Origin: Micavibrio_C sp965231165
GTDB taxonomy: Bacteria > Pseudomonadota > Alphaproteobacteria > Micavibrionales > Micavibrionaceae
DNA: 64,000 nucleotides
Direction of reading: 5' to 3'
NCBI GenBank assembly: GCA_965231165.1
Contig: OZ246421.1
Span: 1,364,001 to 1,428,000 of the forward strand
In this document: piece by piece, positions 1 to 7,487 of the stretch
Numbering within the stretch: the first letter of the stretch is position 1
Layout: each line of letters starts with the position of its first letter
Notes under the pieces: generated by a model
Told to the model about the DNA's origin: nothing
What the model saw: the letters and a program-made list of their open reading frames with translations, nothing else
The model's database searches: none
Position numbers and translations under genes: made by a program

Positions 1-348
1 ATGAGGATCGAAGGATTTGCCGTGGATGGCTTCGGAGAGGCCACGGATATATTTCACCTTCTGCCCGCTCAAGCCCAGCGCCCGCAAATCATCATCATGC
101 ATTTTCATCACGCGCGCGGGTGTGACGGTTTTCAATTCCTTACGAAATTTTTCCCAGATGCTCTGCGCGGCCTTGGTCGATACCTGCTGACCGATGACAA
201 TGCGCACGAGGGAATCATAGCCCGGCGGCGTATAGCGCCATGTCAGATGTTCCGGCGCAATATCAAGTTTTTTGAAAACCCGGTCATTGAGAAGAAGATG
301 ATCAAGACCTTCGCGGATATGGGGGATTTCATAGAGGTATGTTTTCAT
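1..348 (-). CDS. DNA-3-methyladenine glycosylase II family protein (C-terminus cut by window edge)
   Basis: The minus strand is open from the left edge to an ATG at 348; a TGA lies directly before this ATG in frame, so the start is fixed. The 116 visible residues match the start of the catalytic domain of AlkA-type HhH-GPD glycosylases: a segment reading GYDSLVRIVIGQQVSTKAA, then the helix reading LRALGLSGQKVKYI. The helix-hairpin-helix and catalytic Asp lie beyond the edge. Family members excise alkylated bases (3-methyladenine and others) from DNA in base-excision repair. The visible part lacks the N-terminal TATA-box-like domain of E. coli AlkA, as in the short bacterial versions. The repeat pair at 389-465 lies just upstream. 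Confidence 0.82.
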   Translation of the reverse strand, partial: MKTYLYEIPHIREGLDHLLLNDRVFKKLDIAPEHLTWRYTPPGYDSLVRIVIGQQVSTKAAQSIWEKFRKELKTVTPARVMKMHDDDLRALGLSGQKVKYIRGLSEAIHGKSFDPH

Positions 349-388
349 TCATCTACCATTCCATCATGGGCATTTAACGATTTTACGC

Positions 389-465
389 AGATCCCTCGGC
401 TGCGCTCGGGATGACAAAGAAAAAAATGATACCTATTCGTCATCCCGAGCGCAGCCGAGGGATCT
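389..465. repeat. 27-nt perfect inverted repeat pair (REP-like)
   Basis: Positions 389-415 and 439-465 are exact reverse complements over 27 nt, separated by 23 nt; each unit is itself a near palindrome (CCCTCGGC / GCTCGGG core). A third copy with one mismatch lies at 771-797. The pair could form a cruciform or a long hairpin between the glycosylase and GIY-YIG genes. The right unit overlaps the 3' end of the GIY-YIG reading frame. Confidence 0.85.
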
Positions 466-753
466 GATAATTTTGCCATCATAAAGATTAGACCATTCAG
501 GATTGACCCGCTTTACCAGCGCATCTTTCTTCTGGCGGCTCCAGCGCTTGATCTGTTTTTCACGCAAAATAGCATTCTCCATATCCGAGAATGCTTCATA
601 ATAAACCAGCTTGTCTAATTTATATTTAGCGGTAAAGCCGGGAAATAATTTCAGGCGGTGCTCGGCATAGCGCTTCTCAAGATCACTTGTCATACCCACA
701 TAGATAACTTCGTTCGTCCAGTTGGTGAGAAAGTAAACAAAACCGCTTTTCAT
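433..753 (-). CDS. Single-domain GIY-YIG endonuclease family protein
   Basis: A 106-residue protein made of one GIY-YIG nuclease module. Visible motifs are the first strand with Tyr7 (VYFL), the YVG of the second strand at 18-20, the conserved Arg28 (LEKRYAEH), the metal-binding Glu65 in REKQIKRW and Asn84-Pro85. All catalytic positions are present, so it could be active. The family is widespread in bacteria and of unknown role; some members may act in DNA repair, others resemble homing nucleases. Residues 97-105 (RSLGCARDD) are encoded by one of the 27-nt repeats, and another inverted copy sits just upstream of the start, so the gene is bracketed by repeats. Confidence 0.85.
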   Translation of the reverse strand: MKSGFVYFLTNWTNEVIYVGMTSDLEKRYAEHRLKLFPGFTAKYKLDKLVYYEAFSDMENAILREKQIKRWSRQKKDALVKRVNPEWSNLYDGKIIRSLGCARDDE

Positions 754-770
754 CTTAAAGGAGTCCTCGC

Positions 771-797
771 AGATCCCTCGGCTTCGCTCGGGATGAC
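771..797. repeat. Third copy of the 27-nt palindromic repeat
   Basis: It matches positions 389-415 in the same orientation with one mismatch (T for G in the loop), and is therefore inverted relative to the copy at 439-465. It lies between the start of the GIY-YIG gene and the end of purS. Confidence 0.85.
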
Positions 798-803
798 GAC
801 TTA

Positions 804-1037
804 TTAAGCAGCAAGCTCAATCCGGTAATCCTCGACCACCGTATTGGCGAGGAGTTTTTCGCACATTTGTTCTATGCGCTTGATGTCGGTGCCGGGGGCG
901 ATTTCGATTTCGATGGTTTTGCCTTGGCGGACTTCGCCGACTTCGTCAAAGCCCATGCCGTGCAACGCCTGACCGATGGCTTTGCCCTGCGGGTCGAGGA
1001 CGCCTTTTTTCAGTGTGACGTGGACATAAGCTTTCAT
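804..1037 (-). CDS. purS: Phosphoribosylformylglycinamidine synthase subunit PurS
   Basis: A 77-residue protein with the PurS fold pattern: MKAYVHVTLKKGVLDPQGKA at the start, then GFDEVGEVRQGK and IEIEIAPG. PurS forms the structural bridge between the glutaminase PurQ and the synthetase PurL in the FGAM synthase complex, the fourth step of purine synthesis. The ATG at 1037 follows the purC stop by 3 nt; the in-frame TTG at 1040 is a less likely start. Co-directional with purC, but its partners purQ and purL are on the other strand 1.7 kb away, an unusual split. Confidence 0.95.
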   Translation of the reverse strand: MKAYVHVTLKKGVLDPQGKAIGQALHGMGFDEVGEVRQGKTIEIEIAPGTDIKRIEQMCEKLLANTVVEDYRIELAA

Positions 1038-1040
1038 CAA

Positions 1041-1952
1041 CTACACTTTCCGGGGTTTGTTCGGCGAGGTTTTATTGACCTCGCGCAGTTTGCGTTGCTC
1101 AGCGACCTCGTTTTGAATTTCGCCCAGCGAAGCGGCCAGCTGTTCGTTGATGTTGCCGCCCTCGATGATGCCGCCTTTGGGGATCAGGCCCAGACGTTCA
1201 GCCACTTGCGAGTAGGCTTCGATCACGTTCCCCAAGTCCTGACGGAAACGGTCTTTATCAAGTTTCTCATTGGTTGTCGCGTCCCACAGGCGGCAATTGT
1301 CCGGCGAAATTTCATCGGCCAGCAGAATATAAAGCTCGCCGAATTCGCCGTACAGACGGCCAAATTCCAGTTTGAAATCGACAAGGCGCAAACCGATACC
1401 GGCAAACAGGCCGTTGAGGTAATCATTGACGCGCCACGCCATGTGAACGATCTCTTCGAGTTCATAGGGATCAGCCCAGCCGAAACCAACGATATGGTGT
1501 TCGTTGACCATCGGGTCGCCCAGTTCGTCTTTCTTGTAATAGAATTCGACGATGGGATGGGTGAGGATCGTGCCCTCTTTCACGCCGAGGCGCTTGCACA
1601 GCGATCCTGCGGCGATATTGCGCACGACCACTTCGATCGGAATGATTTCCAGCTGGCGCACCAACTGTTCGCGCATATTGAGAGACCGCATGAAGTGCGT
1701 GGGAATGCCGATGGCTTCCAGTTTGGTCATCAGGTGCGCGGAAATGCGATTATTGAGCACACCCTTACCGGCGATCAGGTCATGCTTCTCGCCGTTAAAG
1801 GCGGTGGCGTCATCCTTGAAGTACTGGACGACCGTCCCCGGTTCCGGCCCTTCATAGATGGTCTTTGCCTTGCCTTCGTACAAAACCTTGCGTTTACCGC
1901 CGATGCTTGTCCATGTTTTCATTCCCCTGATATAGCCTAGATTTTCAGTCAT
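1041..1952 (-). CDS. purC: Phosphoribosylaminoimidazole-succinocarboxamide synthase (SAICAR synthetase)
   Basis: PurC joins aspartate to CAIR in purine synthesis. The ATP-binding N-terminus (KVLYEGKAKTIYEGPEPGT), the VVVRNIAAGS segment and the LVDFKLEFGR segment are all present. At 303 residues it is longer than usual (about 240-255) because of an extension of about 45 polar residues after YSQVAERLGL. The start is uncertain: ATG 1952 lacks a clear ribosome site and ATG 1922 has AGGGGA almost touching it; both give a complete enzyme. It leads a two-gene purC-purS unit and is divergent from the zeta-subunit gene. Confidence 0.95.
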   Translation of the reverse strand: MTENLGYIRGMKTWTSIGGKRKVLYEGKAKTIYEGPEPGTVVQYFKDDATAFNGEKHDLIAGKGVLNNRISAHLMTKLEAIGIPTHFMRSLNMREQLVRQLEIIPIEVVVRNIAAGSLCKRLGVKEGTILTHPIVEFYYKKDELGDPMVNEHHIVGFGWADPYELEEIVHMAWRVNDYLNGLFAGIGLRLVDFKLEFGRLYGEFGELYILLADEISPDNCRLWDATTNEKLDKDRFRQDLGNVIEAYSQVAERLGLIPKGGIIEGGNINEQLAASLGEIQNEVAEQRKLREVNKTSPNKPRKV

Positions 1953-2014
1953 TCCAATGTTAGAAAGGCTTGGGATTTAATTTATTCAAGCACACCATAT
2001 GTAAAGGAACCACG

Positions 2015-2332
2015 ATGAGCCTCGAAGACCGCAAGGACGCTTTTGAAAAGAAACATGCCCACGATCAGGAACTGATGTTCAAGGTCGAGGCCCGTACCTG
2101 CAAGCTGTTTGGCCTTTGGGTGGCTGGCCAGATCGGCCTGAGCGGTGCCGATGCTGACACCTACGCCAAGGAAGTGGTCTCCGCAAACCTTGAGGAAGCC
2201 GGGTTTGACGACGTCAAACGCAAAGTCATCCCGGACCTGCAGGCCAAGGGCAAGGATATATCGGACCATGTGCTCGACCGTCAGCTGGAAGAGGCTTTTG
2301 AAGAAGCCAAGAAACAGCTGACTTCCCCGTGA
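2015..2332 (+). CDS. DUF1476 protein, F1-ATPase zeta-subunit type inhibitor
   Basis: A 105-residue helical, charged protein starting MSLEDRKDAFEKKHAHDQEL, the hallmark of the DUF1476 family. In Paracoccus denitrificans the family member is the zeta subunit, whose N-terminus inserts into F1-ATPase and blocks ATP hydrolysis; the family is essentially alphaproteobacterial. ATG 2015 is chosen because AAAGGA lies 9 nt before it and because the family begins at this point, although the frame is open 45 nt further upstream. It stands alone between divergent purine genes and ends at a strong terminator, so it is probably transcribed by itself. Confidence 0.88.
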   Translation: MSLEDRKDAFEKKHAHDQELMFKVEARTCKLFGLWVAGQIGLSGADADTYAKEVVSANLEEAGFDDVKRKVIPDLQAKGKDISDHVLDRQLEEAFEEAKKQLTSP

Positions 2333-2356
2333 TATTCCATCGTATGTAAATAAGAA

Positions 2357-2384
2357 AAAAGCCCCGTTATTCACGGGGCTTTTT
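2357..2384 (+). terminator. Rho-independent terminator of the zeta-subunit gene
   Basis: The stem AAAGCCCCG / CGGGGCTTT has a 7-nt loop and is followed by T-rich sequence; it begins 24 nt after the stop codon at 2332. Confidence 0.9.
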
Positions 2385-2734
2385 AATTTAGTTTTTTGAT
2401 TTACTTATCCCTAGTCCAACTCGCTGGTTCTGGAGCTGATTTCCTCTATTCCGCTTCAGGTTTAGGCCCCTTGTTGCTTCTTGGCTTTATGGGGCTCTTT
2501 AAAACTATATCCAGCGCGTGTCTTTATTTTTTGTATATTAGAATCCTTAAATGAAGTTTTTGGGGTCTGCAAGAGAAAAATTCCACAATTTTGCCGTAAT
2601 GCGAAAGATTCGTGCGTTTTGCGATAATATAAACACTCGCTTGCCATTATATTAAGTATGTTCTCCTCATTTTCTTGTGGCCAGAGCCTTATACCCGGCT
2701 TTTCCGGGACTGCTGCAGGTGCTAAGTTACTGGC
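2385..2734. other. AT-rich intergenic region upstream of purQ
   Basis: 350 nt with no convincing gene. It is richer in A+T than its flanks and contains at least two GANTC sites (near 2561 and 2606). A minus-strand frame through it runs into purQ antisense and has no family resemblance. It should hold the purQL promoter; no clear riboswitch or operator was recognised. Confidence 0.5.
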
Positions 2735-3424
2735 ATGCAAGTCTCTCTGATCGTTTTTCCCGGCACCAACCGGGAGCAGGATATGGCCCAGGCTTTCCGC
2801 AGCCTGACCGGAAAGCCCCCTAAATTCGTCTGGCATAAAGATACGGATCTCGGCAAACCGGACCTGATCGTGCTGCCCGGCGGCTTCTCTTACGGCGATT
2901 ATCTGCGCTGTGGCGCGATGGCCGCGCACTCCCCCGTTATGAAGGAAGTCATCGCGCTGGCTAAAAAGGGTACGCGTGTGATGGGCATCTGCAACGGGTT
3001 TCAGGTGCTGGTCGAAACCGAATTACTGCCCGGTGCACTCCTGCGTAACCGCTCGCTGAAATTCATCTGCAAGCAAGTACACCTGAAGGCCGCCACCAAC
3101 GGCAACAGCTTTATGTCGCACTTCAAGAAAGATCAGGTCATTCAGGTGCCGATCGCGCACGGTGAAGGCAATTTCTTCGCTGATGCCGCCACCATCAAAC
3201 AACTGGAAGACCAGGACCGCATCGCCTTCCGTTATTGCGATGAAAACGGCACTATCAACGATGCCGCCAACCCCAACGGCTCACTTGGCAATATCGCGGG
3301 GATTTTGAGCGAAAGCAAAACCATCCTCGGCATGATGCCACACCCGGAAAACGCCACACAGAGCCATCAGGGGAATCTGACAGGATTGCCGTTATTTGAG
3401 AGTATCGTCGGAGCGATGAATTGA
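2735..3424 (+). CDS. purQ: Phosphoribosylformylglycinamidine synthase glutaminase subunit PurQ
   Basis: A 229-residue class I glutamine amidotransferase that hydrolyses glutamine and passes ammonia to PurL. The nucleophile Cys86 sits in GICNGFQ; the His203 and Glu205 of the triad are in MPHPENA; the oxyanion segment LPGGFSYGDYLRCGA is present. The ATG at 2735 has no strong ribosome site. The stop codon is one base before the purL start, so the two are translationally coupled, as expected for subunits of one complex with PurS. Confidence 0.97.
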   Translation: MQVSLIVFPGTNREQDMAQAFRSLTGKPPKFVWHKDTDLGKPDLIVLPGGFSYGDYLRCGAMAAHSPVMKEVIALAKKGTRVMGICNGFQVLVETELLPGALLRNRSLKFICKQVHLKAATNGNSFMSHFKKDQVIQVPIAHGEGNFFADAATIKQLEDQDRIAFRYCDENGTINDAANPNGSLGNIAGILSESKTILGMMPHPENATQSHQGNLTGLPLFESIVGAMN

Positions 3425-3425
3425 T

Positions 3426-5666
3426 ATGACTGCCACTGCCGTAAAGAAAGAAGCTCCACAATTCAAAGAACCCGCCATCACGCCGCAGCTGGCGCTCGAA
3501 CACGGGATCAAGGCGGATGAATATCAGCATATGCTGAAGATTCTCGGGCGTGAGCCAACCTTCACTGAACTGGGGATTTTCTCGGTAATGTGGTCGGAGC
3601 ATTGTTCTTACAAGTCGTCGCGCCTGCACCTCAAGAAACTGCCAACCTCGGCGCCGTGGGTTATTCAAGGGCCGGGGGAAAATGCCGGGGTCATTGATAT
3701 TGGTGACGGGCAGGCGGCAGTGTTCAAAATGGAATCGCATAACCACCCGTCCTATATCGAACCCTACCAAGGTGCTGCCACAGGTGTGGGCGGCATCATG
3801 CGCGATGTGTTCACGATGGGCGCGCGCCCGATTGCCAATATGAACGCGCTGCGTTTCGGTGCGCCGGACCACCCGAAAACACGCCAGCTGGTGAACGGTG
3901 TCGTGGCAGGTATTGCGGGCTACGGCAACTGCATGGGTGTGCCGACAGTCGGCGGGGAAACCAATTTCCATGCGTCTTACAACGGCAATATTCTGGTCAA
4001 CGCAATGACGGTCGGGATCGTTGAACAGGACAAGATTTACTATTCGCGTGGCGGTGGTGTCGGGCAACCGATTGTTTATGTCGGCTCCAAAACCGGACGC
4101 GACGGCATTCACGGTGCTACCATGTCGAGCGCGGAATTCGACGATGAGTCGGATGCCAAACGCCCGACCGTACAGGTGGGCGATCCGTTCGTTGAGAAAT
4201 TATTGCTGGAAGCCTGTCTTGAACTGATGCAATCGGATGCGATTATCTGCATTCAGGACATGGGTGCTGCCGGACTGACATCATCGGGCGTCGAGATTGC
4301 CGCCAAGGGCGAGATTGGCGTCGAGCTTGATCTGGACATGGTGCCGCAGCGCGAGCCGAACATGACGCCCTATGAAATCATGCTGTCGGAATCGCAGGAA
4401 CGCATGCTGATGATCGTGCAGCCCGGCAAGGAAGAAATGGCGCGCAAGATTTTCGAGAAATGGGACCTCGATTTTGCCGTGATCGGCAAAACCACCGACG
4501 ACAACCGCCTGCGCCTGAATATGTACGGCAAATGCTGGTGCGATATTCCGGTGCCGCCGCTGGTCGATGAATCACCCGTCTATGACAGACCCCAGCGCGC
4601 GCGCGCGAAACCGGCACCCCTGCCCGCACTGACACTTGATAAAGACATCATCGGCAGTTTCAAAAAGCTGATGGCCTGCCCTGACCTTTCCTCCAAACGC
4701 TGGATCTGGGAGCAATATGATTCATTGGTGCGCGGGGAAACTATCTCCAGCCCCGGCATTCAGAAAACGCAGGCGCATAAACCCGCTGACGCGGCTGTCG
4801 TGCGCCTGTCTGATAAAAAAGCACTGGCGATCACTTGCGATGTCACGCCGCGTTACTGCTACGCCGATCCTTACGAAGGCGGTAAACAGGCGGTGGCCGA
4901 AACATGGCGCAACCTGACAGCAACCGGGGCGCTGCCGCTGGCCATCACCGACAATCTCAATTTCGGCAACCCGGAAAAGCCCGAGATCATGTGGGAGTTT
5001 GTGACCTGCCTGCAAGGCATGGCCGAGGCTTGCGTGACGCTGGAATACCCGATCATTTCGGGCAACGTCTCACTCTATAACGAAACCAACGGTCAGGGCA
5101 TTCTCCCCACTCCGGCCATCGGCGGTGTCGGGCTGATCGATCACGGCAATCTATCGGCTGGTTTTGGGTTCACGCAGGAAGGCGAAAGCATCATCCTGAT
5201 CGGCGCGACGAAAGGCCATCTGGGGCAATCGCTTTATTTGCGTGAAATTATGGGCCGCGAAGAAGGCCCGCCGCCGCCAGTGGACCTGGCCGCGGAAAAA
5301 CGTCACGGTGATTTCGTCCGCACGTTGATCCAGAGCGGTCAGGTGAACGCCTGCCATGATGTTGCCGATGGCGGGTTGCTGGTGGCGGTTGCTGAAATGG
5401 CGATGGCTTCGGGCATTGGTGCCGAGCTTGGCGTTTCCGGTGATGCGGCCTTCTGGTATGGCGAGGACCAGGCGCGGTATATTGTTACCACAACCCAGCC
5501 CGAGAAACTGCTGCAACTGGCGGAAAAGATGGGCATTCCGGCGACACTGATGGGCAAAACAATCGGGTTATCCTTGAGAATTCCGGAAAATCAGGCTATA
5601 ACTATTAATGAAATCAGGGACATCCACGAACACTGGCTGCCTGCTTTCATGGAAGGACGCGCATAA
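3426..5666 (+). CDS. purL: Phosphoribosylformylglycinamidine synthase subunit PurL (small form)
   Basis: A 746-residue synthetase subunit of the short, PurS/PurQ-dependent type rather than the fused 1300-residue enzyme of gammaproteobacteria. It makes FGAM from FGAR, ATP and ammonia. The motif SEHCSYK (His59) and the KMESHNHPS segment (101-109) are present, followed by the duplicated AIRS-like halves; the second half contains NLNFGNPEKPE and ISGNVSLYNE. Directly follows purQ and overlaps the bolA start by one base. Confidence 0.97.
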   Translation: MTATAVKKEAPQFKEPAITPQLALEHGIKADEYQHMLKILGREPTFTELGIFSVMWSEHCSYKSSRLHLKKLPTSAPWVIQGPGENAGVIDIGDGQAAVFKMESHNHPSYIEPYQGAATGVGGIMRDVFTMGARPIANMNALRFGAPDHPKTRQLVNGVVAGIAGYGNCMGVPTVGGETNFHASYNGNILVNAMTVGIVEQDKIYYSRGGGVGQPIVYVGSKTGRDGIHGATMSSAEFDDESDAKRPTVQVGDPFVEKLLLEACLELMQSDAIICIQDMGAAGLTSSGVEIAAKGEIGVELDLDMVPQREPNMTPYEIMLSESQERMLMIVQPGKEEMARKIFEKWDLDFAVIGKTTDDNRLRLNMYGKCWCDIPVPPLVDESPVYDRPQRARAKPAPLPALTLDKDIIGSFKKLMACPDLSSKRWIWEQYDSLVRGETISSPGIQKTQAHKPADAAVVRLSDKKALAITCDVTPRYCYADPYEGGKQAVAETWRNLTATGALPLAITDNLNFGNPEKPEIMWEFVTCLQGMAEACVTLEYPIISGNVSLYNETNGQGILPTPAIGGVGLIDHGNLSAGFGFTQEGESIILIGATKGHLGQSLYLREIMGREEGPPPPVDLAAEKRHGDFVRTLIQSGQVNACHDVADGGLLVAVAEMAMASGIGAELGVSGDAAFWYGEDQARYIVTTTQPEKLLQLAEKMGIPATLMGKTIGLSLRIPENQAITINEIRDIHEHWLPAFMEGRA

Positions 5667-5899
5667 TGAGTATGGATGCCCCGACAATCGAGAAAATGAT
5701 CCGCGAAGGTATTCCGGATGCGGTTGTAACCATTTCCGATCTTCGGGGTGACGGCGACCATTATGCGGCTTATATCGTGTCAGAAGCCTTCCGCGGCAAA
5801 AGCCGGGTGCAGCAGCACCAGATGGTTTACGCCGCCCTGCAGGGCAAGATGGGCAACGAATTACACGCGCTGGCGATACAGACAGCCGTTCCGGAATGA
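5666..5899 (+). CDS. BolA family protein
   Basis: A 77-residue BolA/IbaG-like protein with the usual alpha-beta layout and the signature GDGDHYAAYIVSEAF followed by SRVQQHQMVYAAL. BolA proteins pair with monothiol CGFS glutaredoxins to bind a 2Fe-2S cluster. The next gene encodes exactly such a glutaredoxin, so a functional pair is likely. The ATG at 5666 overlaps the purL TAA, with AAGGA about 10 nt upstream; a second ATG two codons later is possible. The purL-bolA-grxD order recurs in alphaproteobacteria. Confidence 0.93.
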   Translation: MSMDAPTIEKMIREGIPDAVVTISDLRGDGDHYAAYIVSEAFRGKSRVQQHQMVYAALQGKMGNELHALAIQTAVPE

Positions 5900-5929
5900 C
5901 GATTTTTATTATCAGGGAGTAAAAACACT

Positions 5930-6283
5930 ATGATGCAACAAACCGTACCGAACACAGTCTTCGAACGCATTCGCGGCGATATTGGCGCGAACGATGTCGT
6001 TCTTTACATGAAAGGGACAGCCGTATTCCCGCAATGCGGTTTCTCGGCAGCGGTGGTGCAGATCCTCTCGCAACTGGGCGTCACGTTCAAAGACATCAAT
6101 GTTCTGGAAGACAACGACATCCGTCAAGGCATCAAGGAATTTACCAACTGGCCGACAATTCCACAACTCTACGTCAAAGGCGAATTCGTCGGCGGTTGCG
6201 ATATCATCCGCGAGATGTATGCCAGCAACGAATTGCAGGAATTGCTGCAATCCAAGGGCGTCAGCTTTAATCAAGCGGCTTAA
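5930..6283 (+). CDS. grxD: Monothiol glutaredoxin, CGFS type (Grx4)
   Basis: A 117-residue glutaredoxin with the monothiol active site Cys36-Gly-Phe-Ser39, the glutathione-contacting Lys28 in YMKGT, the WPTIPQLYV cis-proline segment and GGCDI. CGFS glutaredoxins carry and transfer 2Fe-2S clusters rather than reducing disulfides. AGGGAG lies about 11 nt before the ATG. It ends the purQ-purL-bolA-grxD run and is closed by a strong terminator. Confidence 0.96.
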   Translation: MMQQTVPNTVFERIRGDIGANDVVLYMKGTAVFPQCGFSAAVVQILSQLGVTFKDINVLEDNDIRQGIKEFTNWPTIPQLYVKGEFVGGCDIIREMYASNELQELLQSKGVSFNQAA

Positions 6284-6296
6284 GAAAAACAGATTT

Positions 6297-6340
6297 TAAA
6301 AACCCCGCCCCTCATTTAAAAAACGGGCGGGGTTTTTTAT
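6297..6340. terminator. Bidirectional terminator between grxD and rodA
   Basis: The stem AACCCCGCCC / GGGCGGGGTT has an A-run on the left and a T-run on the right, so it can stop both grxD (+) and rodA (-) transcription. Confidence 0.92.
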
Positions 6341-6350
6341 CTTTTGAGGA

Positions 6351-7484
6351 TCAGAATCGCGACAATCGCGCATCTCTGTGAATGCTGGCTGACATGACCA
6401 GACCAAATCCGGCAAGACAGGCGAGCATGGCGGTACCACCATAAGACACTAATGGCAGAGGAATCCCCACCACCGGAATCAGGCCCATCACCATCGCCAC
6501 ATTGATAAAGACATAGAGCGAGAAATTGACCATCAGCCCGAATACCAGATAGCGCCCGAAAGCGTGACGGCAGCGGAAGGCGATCCAGCCGCAATACAGG
6601 AATACCAGACCAAACAGCAGCAACAGCAACACGCCGCCCAGCAGCCCCCATTCCTCGGCCCAGAGTGTGAAGATAAAGTCGGTTTGTTTTTCGGGCAGGA
6701 AGTTGAGCTTGCTCTGCGTCCCTTGCAGGAAGCCGCGACCATCAATGCCGCCGGAGCCCAGTGCAATCTTGGACTGGGTGATGTGATAGCCCGATCCGAG
6801 CGGGTCTGATTCAGGATCTAGGAAGGTCAGGACACGCTGTTTCTGGTAATCATGCATATAGAAAATCCACACCGCCGGTACCAGCGCCACCAACGAAGCC
6901 GCGCCGAGGAAATAAATCCACAACGGCGCCCCGGCGATAAACATCATCGCCGCGCCATCGACCGCCATGATGGTCGCCGTCCCGAGATTAGGCTGCAACA
7001 GCACGAGGCCAATCGGCAACACCATCATCAGCGCCGGAACGATCAGGAAGGAAAGTCGCCTGATATCATCACTGGTGGCGGCATGAAAATAACGCGCCAT
7101 CGCCATCACCAGCGCAATCTTCATCAACTCCGAGGGCTGTATCTGCACGAAACCCAGATCAATCCAGCGCTGCGCGCCCATACCGATCTGACCCATGAAT
7201 TCGACGATAATCAGAAGGATAAAACCGACGATATAGGCGGGATAGGCAATCCTGTACCAAAACCGTATATCCACCATCGCTATCCCGATCATCAGAATAA
7301 AGCCGATGATGAAACGCACAATCTGGCGCGAAGCCCACGGATCAAAATTCCCGGCGGCGGCTGAATAAAGCGCCATAAAGCCAATCGTGGCGATCGTCGA
7401 GATCAGCGCGATCAGCCCCCAGTTCAGGTGAAAGAATTTCTGCGATAATTTCTGGTCGGTATGAATATCGAAAGAAAGTCCCAT
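6351..7484 (-). CDS. rodA: Rod-shape SEDS peptidoglycan glycosyltransferase RodA
   Basis: A 377-residue SEDS protein with about ten membrane segments. It polymerises lipid II into glycan strands during elongation together with PBP2. Visible motifs: GAQRWIDLGFVQIQPSELMK, the GRGFLQGTQSKLNFLPEKQTDFIF segment that is typical of RodA rather than FtsW, and the C-terminal LPLVSYGGTAML. The ATG at 7484 lies 3 nt after the mrdA stop, so RodA and PBP2 are probably co-translated. It is the last gene of the mreB/CD-mrdA-rodA group. Confidence 0.97.
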   Translation of the reverse strand: MGLSFDIHTDQKLSQKFFHLNWGLIALISTIATIGFMALYSAAAGNFDPWASRQIVRFIIGFILMIGIAMVDIRFWYRIAYPAYIVGFILLIIVEFMGQIGMGAQRWIDLGFVQIQPSELMKIALVMAMARYFHAATSDDIRRLSFLIVPALMMVLPIGLVLLQPNLGTATIMAVDGAAMMFIAGAPLWIYFLGAASLVALVPAVWIFYMHDYQKQRVLTFLDPESDPLGSGYHITQSKIALGSGGIDGRGFLQGTQSKLNFLPEKQTDFIFTLWAEEWGLLGGVLLLLLFGLVFLYCGWIAFRCRHAFGRYLVFGLMVNFSLYVFINVAMVMGLIPVVGIPLPLVSYGGTAMLACLAGFGLVMSASIHRDARLSRF

Positions 7485-7487
7485 GCT

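Noticed and set aside
1..414. Plus-strand frame at the left edge
   Set aside because: Antisense to the AlkA-type glycosylase, which has clear motifs; its end is only the palindromic repeat.
867..1940. Long plus-strand open frame of 357 codons
   Set aside because: It is the antisense of purC and purS, lacks family resemblance and has the His/Phe/Asp-rich look of a reverse-strand shadow.
2462..2929. Minus-strand frame of 155 codons in the purQ upstream gap
   Set aside because: Its first third is antisense to purQ and the rest has random composition; no ribosome site or family.
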